In this document: one piece after another, positions 7,288 to 11,808 of the stretch | How the letters are laid out: each line of letters starts with the position of its first letter | Numbering within the stretch: position 1 is the first letter of the stretch | Assembly: GCA_024643595.1 (NCBI GenBank) | Contig: JAHEMS010000035.1 | Span: forward strand, 1 to 14,344 | Direction: 5' to 3' | Source of the DNA: Bacteroidota bacterium | GTDB taxonomy: Bacteria; Bacteroidota; Bacteroidia; Cytophagales; Cyclobacteriaceae | Length of the DNA: 14,344 bases | Notes under the pieces: generated by a model | What the model was told of the DNA's origin: nothing | The model's input: only the letters and a program-made list of their open reading frames with translations | Database searches by the model: none | Made by a program: the position numbers and the translations under genes

Positions 7288-8355
7288 TTAATTAAATAAC
7301 ACCTTAATTAAGATCACCATTAAGATGATCTCTGAACCGCAAAGGTAGGAAAATAAATGAAAACCAGCTGAAGATGTTTTGCTCATTAATTTTAAATAAA
7401 AAAAGAAAGAGCTGAGAATCATAAATCCACACGCCGCGGCTAACAGGAAATAAAAAAAATCAGGTTTTTCCAATTCAAAAACAAAATAACCCAATAATCC
7501 GATGCCCATCAGCGCTGCAGTCACATATAAACTTCTGATAAAATTGAAGAATTGAAATCGAACCATCGATTTAAATCCAAAAAGTGCGCTCATTATATAA
7601 ACCAGCATCAGCTTAACTACTAAAAAACCTAAAACCATAACAGAAAAAAAGAACCACCAGATAAATGCAGCTGAAGTACTTTGGATTGAGATTTTTTGTA
7701 CCGCAGTCGGTCCACTATTAAAAATTACAAGCAACAACAAGCCAATAAACATACTGATAAACACAAAAAATAATACGTTCACACTGGACCCGATCCTGCC
7801 CGTAAAAATCGCATCTTCCCGCTCTTGAAAGGAAAGGACTTTTGACAAATTAAAGTAATCAATGGTAAGCCTGGTATTAAACCTGAAAAGAACAATGAAG
7901 AAACCAAACAATAGCAATGAACTTATAATAATGAAGTCATTTAAATGATCTGATGCGCGCACGAAATTCAAATTATCCAGTGGCCTAAGCTGAATCAACT
8001 CGGTCTTTATGGTTTTAACATTATCCTTATTAAATACTGAAAGAAGTGGACTGTACCCCTTGACGGACAAAAGACTATCAACGTTAATTCTCAATTCTGA
8101 TCCGGCACGAATTTGAAGTTCACCATCTACAAATAAAGTAAACTCCTCAGGGGCAGTTATGGATATTGTGCCGCCTTTGTATTCTTCCGTTACAAAAAAA
8201 TGAATCGAGTGAATCCGCTCGCCTTGGTAATCTTCCAGTACATTCCCTTTCAAAACTTTCCAGGAATTTTTAAGATCTTTCGTAAGTTCGATGGGTTGAG
8301 TGCTGCCCCCCATTGCATTCAAAAAAAATAGGATTAGTAAAACAGCTGTCTTCAT
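7288..8355 (-). CDS. DUF4271 membrane protein with periplasmic N-terminal domain
   Basis: About 355 residues from the Met at 8353-8355. This start gives a textbook signal peptide (MKTAVLLILFFLNAMGG). A start at 8373 in the same frame would add six residues, but the promoter-like TATTTTTG at 8369-8362 then lies inside the gene. After the signal comes a periplasmic, beta-rich stretch of about 110 residues (GTISITAPEEFTLFVDGEL, LRINVDSLL). Six hydrophobic segments follow, near 141-159, 192-213, 230-256, 270-294, 299-322 and 333-355. The polytopic part corresponds to DUF4271, a Bacteroidota family of unknown function that I recall lying next to hemD. Co-orientation with hemD, 22 bases upstream, suggests a link to tetrapyrroles or simply co-expression. 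No catalytic motif was seen. Confidence 0.78.
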   Translation of the reverse strand: MKTAVLLILFFLNAMGGSTQPIELTKDLKNSWKVLKGNVLEDYQGERIHSIHFFVTEEYKGGTISITAPEEFTLFVDGELQIRAGSELRINVDSLLSVKGYSPLLSVFNKDNVKTIKTELIQLRPLDNLNFVRASDHLNDFIIISSLLLFGFFIVLFRFNTRLTIDYFNLSKVLSFQEREDAIFTGRIGSSVNVLFFVFISMFIGLLLLVIFNSGPTAVQKISIQSTSAAFIWWFFFSVMVLGFLVVKLMLVYIMSALFGFKSMVRFQFFNFIRSLYVTAALMGIGLLGYFVFELEKPDFFYFLLAAACGFMILSSFFFYLKLMSKTSSAGFHLFSYLCGSEIILMVILIKVLFN

Positions 8356-8361
8356 GTTGTG

Positions 8362-8369
8362 CAAAAATA
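8362..8369 (-). promoter_or_regulatory. -7 box (TATTTTTG) for DUF4271-hemD, leaderless type
   Basis: Exact match to TAnnTTTG on the minus strand, six bases before the ATG at 8355. No -33 TTG at 17-23 bases further upstream. Transcription would begin at or within a few bases of the start codon. This supports the inner Met as the start of the DUF4271 gene. Confidence 0.5.
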
Positions 8370-8388
8370 TCACAATAGTTCAGTCTAA

Positions 8389-8399
8389 GGAAGCCTTCC
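8389..8399. repeat. 11-bp hyphenated palindrome GGAAG-C-CTTCC between divergent promoters
   Basis: GGAAG and CTTCC are perfect inverted arms around one base. The centre (8394) is almost midway between the two -7 boxes (8362-8369 and 8415-8422). It might be an operator shared by DUF4271-hemD and hemW, or chance. Confidence 0.35.
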
Positions 8400-8414
8400 C
8401 CGCTTGTCGAGTTG

Positions 8415-8422
8415 TATCTTTG
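8415..8422 (+). promoter_or_regulatory. -7 box (TATCTTTG) for hemW, leaderless type
   Basis: Exact TAnnTTTG match seven bases before the hemW ATG at 8430. The hemW start is fixed by its conserved N-terminus and by an in-frame TGA at 8421-8423. There is no recognisable -33 TTG and no room for a Shine-Dalgarno if transcription starts where this box predicts. Confidence 0.55.
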
Positions 8423-8429
8423 AAACTTT

Positions 8430-9563
8430 ATGGCTGGCATCTATATCCATATTCCATTTTGTAAGCAAGCTTGCTATTATTGCGATTTTCATTTTTCGAC
8501 TAATTTATCCTTAAAAGCAGAATTGATCCAGGCAATATCAACCGAGTTGGAATATCAGAAGGTTTATTTACGAGGCGAAGCAATTGAAACCATCTACTTT
8601 GGCGGAGGAACCCCATCATTGTTGACTAAACAAGAATTGGATTGGATTTTTAATTCCGTTTATAAAAATTATTCCGTCATCAGCCAGCCAGAAATAACGC
8701 TTGAAGCAAACCCTGACGATTTGAATCAGGAAAAAATAAAAATTCTTCGGGAGGCAGGAATCAATCGCATTAGTCTGGGTATTCAATCTTTTGATGACAA
8801 AGTATTGAAATTTCTTAATCGTGCCCACAACAGGCAAGATGCGATAACTTGCGTGAATCAATTAAGAGAATCCGGAATCGAAAATATCAGCATTGATTTA
8901 ATTCATTCCATCCCAGGTCAGAATGATCATTTACTATCGCTAAACCTTGGCGAAGTAATTGCTCTTGCGCCACAACACATTTCAGTTTATTCGCTCACCA
9001 TTGAAGAAAAGACAGTATTTGGAAAATGGGCTTCCCGTGGGAAGGTTAAGGTAGTCGATGAAACGCATTCTGCCACCCAGTTTGAACAAGTGATGGACAC
9101 CTTAACTGACTGTGGCTACCAGCATTATGAAATTTCTAATTACTGCCTACCCGGCTTTTCTTCGAAACATAATAGCAGCTATTGGCAACAAAAGCCATAT
9201 TTAGGAGTTGGGCCCAGCGCCCATTCTTTTGATGGTGAAACCCGTCAGTATAATGTCAATAACAATCACCGCTATCTGATGTCATTGAATAAGGGAAGCA
9301 TTCCTTATGAAAAGGAAATCCTTACTAAGGAAAATAAAATAAATGAATACATTTTCACCTCATTACGCACGAACCGTGGGTGTGACCTTTCTTACCTTAT
9401 CAGGACCCACGATTATGATTTAATGAGCATCAACACAACTTATATACAATCGTTGCTCGATCATGGTTTTGTAACACTCTCCGAGAATGTACTTTCCTTA
9501 ACCCGAAGGGGTAAACTGATGGCAGATAAGATTGCCTCCGACCTTTTTGCAACGATGGAATAA
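8430..9563 (+). CDS. hemW: Radical SAM heme chaperone HemW
   Basis: HemW is a cytosolic radical-SAM protein that binds heme and helps insert it into targets; it was formerly misnamed as oxygen-independent coproporphyrinogen oxidase. The 377-residue length is standard. MAGIYIHIPFCKQACYYCDF fixes the start and holds the [4Fe-4S]/SAM motif Cys11-x3-Cys15-x2-Cys18. The next residues are D-F, so the fourth cysteine of HemN (CxC) is absent, which separates HemW from the true oxidase. GGGTPS (58-63), IDLIHSIPGQ (155-164), YEISNYCLPGFSSKHNSSYW (233-252) and GVGPSAHSF (259-267) complete the HemW pattern. The C-terminal winged-helix-like part (from about 300) is also present. It is divergent from DUF4271-hemD, which fits a heme theme. 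Confidence 0.94.
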   Translation: MAGIYIHIPFCKQACYYCDFHFSTNLSLKAELIQAISTELEYQKVYLRGEAIETIYFGGGTPSLLTKQELDWIFNSVYKNYSVISQPEITLEANPDDLNQEKIKILREAGINRISLGIQSFDDKVLKFLNRAHNRQDAITCVNQLRESGIENISIDLIHSIPGQNDHLLSLNLGEVIALAPQHISVYSLTIEEKTVFGKWASRGKVKVVDETHSATQFEQVMDTLTDCGYQHYEISNYCLPGFSSKHNSSYWQQKPYLGVGPSAHSFDGETRQYNVNNNHRYLMSLNKGSIPYEKEILTKENKINEYIFTSLRTNRGCDLSYLIRTHDYDLMSINTTYIQSLLDHGFVTLSENVLSLTRRGKLMADKIASDLFATME

Positions 9564-9600
9564 TTTATAACTTGGACGATTACCACTATTTCCTGTCCTG

Positions 9601-9966
9601 ATGACACCCGAAGAAAAAAAAGTGTACATGCTCTTAAAGGCCGTAATCTATCACTATCATGGTCTGGATGAAACGGAAAGGTTAGATCTCGAGCAGGTGT
9701 CTAAGGCGCTCGATGCCAGAAATGAACTAGCCTGGGCACTCGACTTTGTTGCCGAGGATTATATCACGGCCTTTGACCGGGCTCGTACTTACCTTAATAC
9801 GATCATTGGCGATTATACAAAGCCCAAGCGAATAGAACTCATTAATATGGTATGGCTATCCAACAATCTCAAAGGTTATGTAACCGAAATGGAAGCCACT
9901 GCCATGCTTAAACTTGCCAAAGATTGGAATGTCGAAAATGAATTGATTGAGTTGGTCTTAAAGTAA
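9601..9966 (+). CDS. Uncharacterised 121-aa acidic/helical protein, possibly TerB-like
   Basis: I do not recognise a named family with certainty. The 121-residue product is all-helical in appearance, soluble, without signal peptide or membrane segment. Its second half, KRIELINMVWLSNNLKGYVTEMEATAMLKLAKDWNVENELIELVLK (76-121), follows the 'helix, aa-aromatic-turn, E-x-x-x-L-x-x-hA, W/LGh' pattern of TerB-fold domains. The first half (D-E-T-E-R-x-x-L-E near 23-31) could be the matching repeat, but this is weak. It starts 37 bases after hemW in the same direction and is probably co-transcribed with it; no separate promoter or Shine-Dalgarno was seen. Its TAA is three bases from the stop of the convergent response regulator. 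The frame is convincing from codon use and tight packing; the function is unknown. Confidence 0.72.
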   Translation: MTPEEKKVYMLLKAVIYHYHGLDETERLDLEQVSKALDARNELAWALDFVAEDYITAFDRARTYLNTIIGDYTKPKRIELINMVWLSNNLKGYVTEMEATAMLKLAKDWNVENELIELVLK

Positions 9967-9969
9967 TTC

Positions 9970-10686
9970 TTATAAAGACATCATATCCTTGAATTTGGCA
10001 GCTTGCCTTCGGCTCACCTCTACTTTATCCCCTCCTCTTAATTTAACCATCAGGCCCCCATTAAACCAAGGCTCAATGCCTTCAACCCAGCTTAAGTTAA
10101 TGATGTGTTTACGGCTCGCCCTAAAAAATGCACGCTCATCCAGGCGATCATCCAAGGCGTTTAATGATTTATGTATCATAGGACGGTTATTATCAAAATA
10201 TACTTTGATGTAATTCCCGTCTGACTCGAAAAAACGAATATTGGCAAGACTTACGAACCAACAACGCTCACCATCTTTTACAAACACCTGATCTTCCAAA
10301 CCTAGTTTCTTTCCCGCTCCACGTCCAGCTTTCGCGCGCTCTTTCTCCATAATCTTGTGCACCGCTTCACTTAGCCGATCAGTTTGAATCGGCTTGAGCA
10401 GATAATCCAATGCATTCACTTCAAAAGCCTTTATCGCGAATTCATCATAGGCTGTTGTAAAAACAACCAATGGAGCAGAATCGAGAGACTCTAATAATTG
10501 AAATCCAGTGCGGCCAGGCATTTGGATGTCCAGGAATAGTAGGTCAGGATTTAACTCATTTATCATCTGCTCTGCTTCATCAGCATTCATCGCCTCACCA
10601 ACAATTTCAATGGAAGGATGTTCTTCCAAAAGTTTGGCCAATTCTTTCCGCGCCAGGCGCTCATCGTCTATGATTAAAGCTCTCAT
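9970..10686 (-). CDS. LytTR-family response regulator
   Basis: A cytosolic DNA-binding response regulator of 238 residues, typical for the LytR/AlgR type. The receiver domain (1-~120) has the acidic pair D7-D8, the phosphoacceptor D53 in LFLDIQMPG, T77/T78 in VVFTTAYD and K98 in LLKPI. A charged linker with KERAKAGRGAGKK follows. The LytTR DNA-binding domain covers about 133-238: DQVFVKDGERCWFVSLANIRFFESDGNYIKVYF, then HKSLNALDDRL, FFRASRKHIINLSWV and the closing V-S-R-R-Q-A-A-K-F. It overlaps the upstream kinase gene by ATGA, so the two are translationally coupled and clearly a pair. The promoters it controls cannot be read from this window. Confidence 0.95.
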   Translation of the reverse strand: MRALIIDDERLARKELAKLLEEHPSIEIVGEAMNADEAEQMINELNPDLLFLDIQMPGRTGFQLLESLDSAPLVVFTTAYDEFAIKAFEVNALDYLLKPIQTDRLSEAVHKIMEKERAKAGRGAGKKLGLEDQVFVKDGERCWFVSLANIRFFESDGNYIKVYFDNNRPMIHKSLNALDDRLDERAFFRASRKHIINLSWVEGIEPWFNGGLMVKLRGGDKVEVSRRQAAKFKDMMSL

Positions 10687-11732
10687 GTAATTGTTAAATG
10701 TGGTATAATTAATTCAGTAAGTACAAAATTATCGTTTTCGTTACTAATAGCGAAGTGTGCATCCTTACCATACAACAATTTTAATCGTTGTTTAGTATTG
10801 CTAAGACCAAGACCTCCTCTTTTTTTACTTCCATTAAGGTGATATTGTCCGCTATTGCGAATGCTTATTCTAAGTTGATCATTTTCAACTTTAGCCTTAA
10901 CATGAATTATTCCCCCCTCGGTCAATTTGGAAATGCCATGTTTCACTCCATTTTCGACTAACGTTTGAACCATTAATGGCGGGACCAAAAATCCTTTGGA
11001 AAGGGGATCGATTTCAAAATCAGTCCTTAGCCGTTCTTCAAAACGTATGCTTTCCAAACCTAAATAATCTCTTACCATTTTAAGCTCGTCACCAAACTTG
11101 GTAAGCCCTTTTTTATCCGCCACCAGTGAGCCACGAAGAATATTGGAAAGTTGATTGATTGCCATTTTAGACTTTTCAGGATTTTCATCAACCAGTGCGC
11201 GAATGCTATTGAGTGCATTAAAAATGAAGTGAGGGTTAAGCTGTGATTTTAAATTGTTCAATTCAATTTCCTTAACCGATGCTTCGAGTTTGAGTGAAGT
11301 GTTATAACGCTGGAAATAATTATAGATAAAGTAAAATACTGACCAAAGAAAAAATAAAATACCATAGTAAAATGACTGCCCTACCAAATTGAAAACATCC
11401 AAAACTTTCTCCTGATTAAATATCCCCAACGGTATGGATGCTGGTATTCGTAAAAAATACATCAATAAGCCTAATACCATGGAGCTGAGCAAAACCCTTG
11501 GAATAAGCCGGGGCATACTCAAACCAAGCCATCTCCATTGGTTAATGAAATTGCGATATCCATGTGAAATAATGAGGCAAAAAAAGGCTTCATAAACGAG
11601 AAAGAGAATACGCTGCCAACTTACTGAGCCGCTCGCTGCAGCAATTACACTCGCGGCAATCTGAACAACTCCATATAGTGTCCAGCCGCCGAGCTGCAAA
11701 GTCCAATAAAGTCGCTGTTTGTTTCTTAACAT
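10683..11732 (-). CDS. LytS-type (His_kinase PF06580) membrane sensor histidine kinase
   Basis: A 349-residue sensor kinase. The N-terminal ~140 residues hold about four hydrophobic segments (near 15-33, 42-58, 78-97 and 115-140) with short loops and no recognisable periplasmic sensor domain. The signal is therefore probably sensed in or near the membrane. A coiled-coil-like linker (145-163) leads to the phosphorylation motif LNPHFIFNALNSI with H168. The ATPase part follows: N-box VPPLMVQTLVENGVKHG (N261) and the G-box GGLGLSNTKQRL (306-317). The start at 11730-11732 is forced because an in-frame TGA lies three codons upstream and no other ATG follows for about 70 codons. It is 76 bases downstream of uvrA on the same strand but has its own candidate promoter at 11740-11747. 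It overlaps the LytTR regulator by four bases. Confidence 0.94.
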   Translation of the reverse strand: MLRNKQRLYWTLQLGGWTLYGVVQIAASVIAAASGSVSWQRILFLVYEAFFCLIISHGYRNFINQWRWLGLSMPRLIPRVLLSSMVLGLLMYFLRIPASIPLGIFNQEKVLDVFNLVGQSFYYGILFFLWSVFYFIYNYFQRYNTSLKLEASVKEIELNNLKSQLNPHFIFNALNSIRALVDENPEKSKMAINQLSNILRGSLVADKKGLTKFGDELKMVRDYLGLESIRFEERLRTDFEIDPLSKGFLVPPLMVQTLVENGVKHGISKLTEGGIIHVKAKVENDQLRISIRNSGQYHLNGSKKRGGLGLSNTKQRLKLLYGKDAHFAISNENDNFVLTELIIPHLTIT

Positions 11733-11739
11733 ACCGGAT

Positions 11740-11747
11740 CAAAAGTA
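11740..11747 (-). promoter_or_regulatory. -7 box (TACTTTTG) for the histidine kinase operon, leaderless type
   Basis: Exact TAnnTTTG match on the minus strand, seven bases before the kinase ATG (11732). An in-frame TGA at 11741-11739 closes the frame above. No -33 TTG 17-23 bases upstream. Predicts a leaderless or almost leaderless mRNA independent of uvrA. Confidence 0.5.
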
Positions 11748-11808
11748 ATGAATCCCTATGGCGATTTTAATTTTCTTACACAGACGGGTTGCCTACTTTT
11801 CTTTCCGT

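Noticed and set aside
7288..7312. Two copies of CTTAATTAA/TTAATTAA near the end of the DUF4271 gene
   Set aside because: Short AT-only repeats spanning the stop codon of DUF4271; readily explained by base composition.
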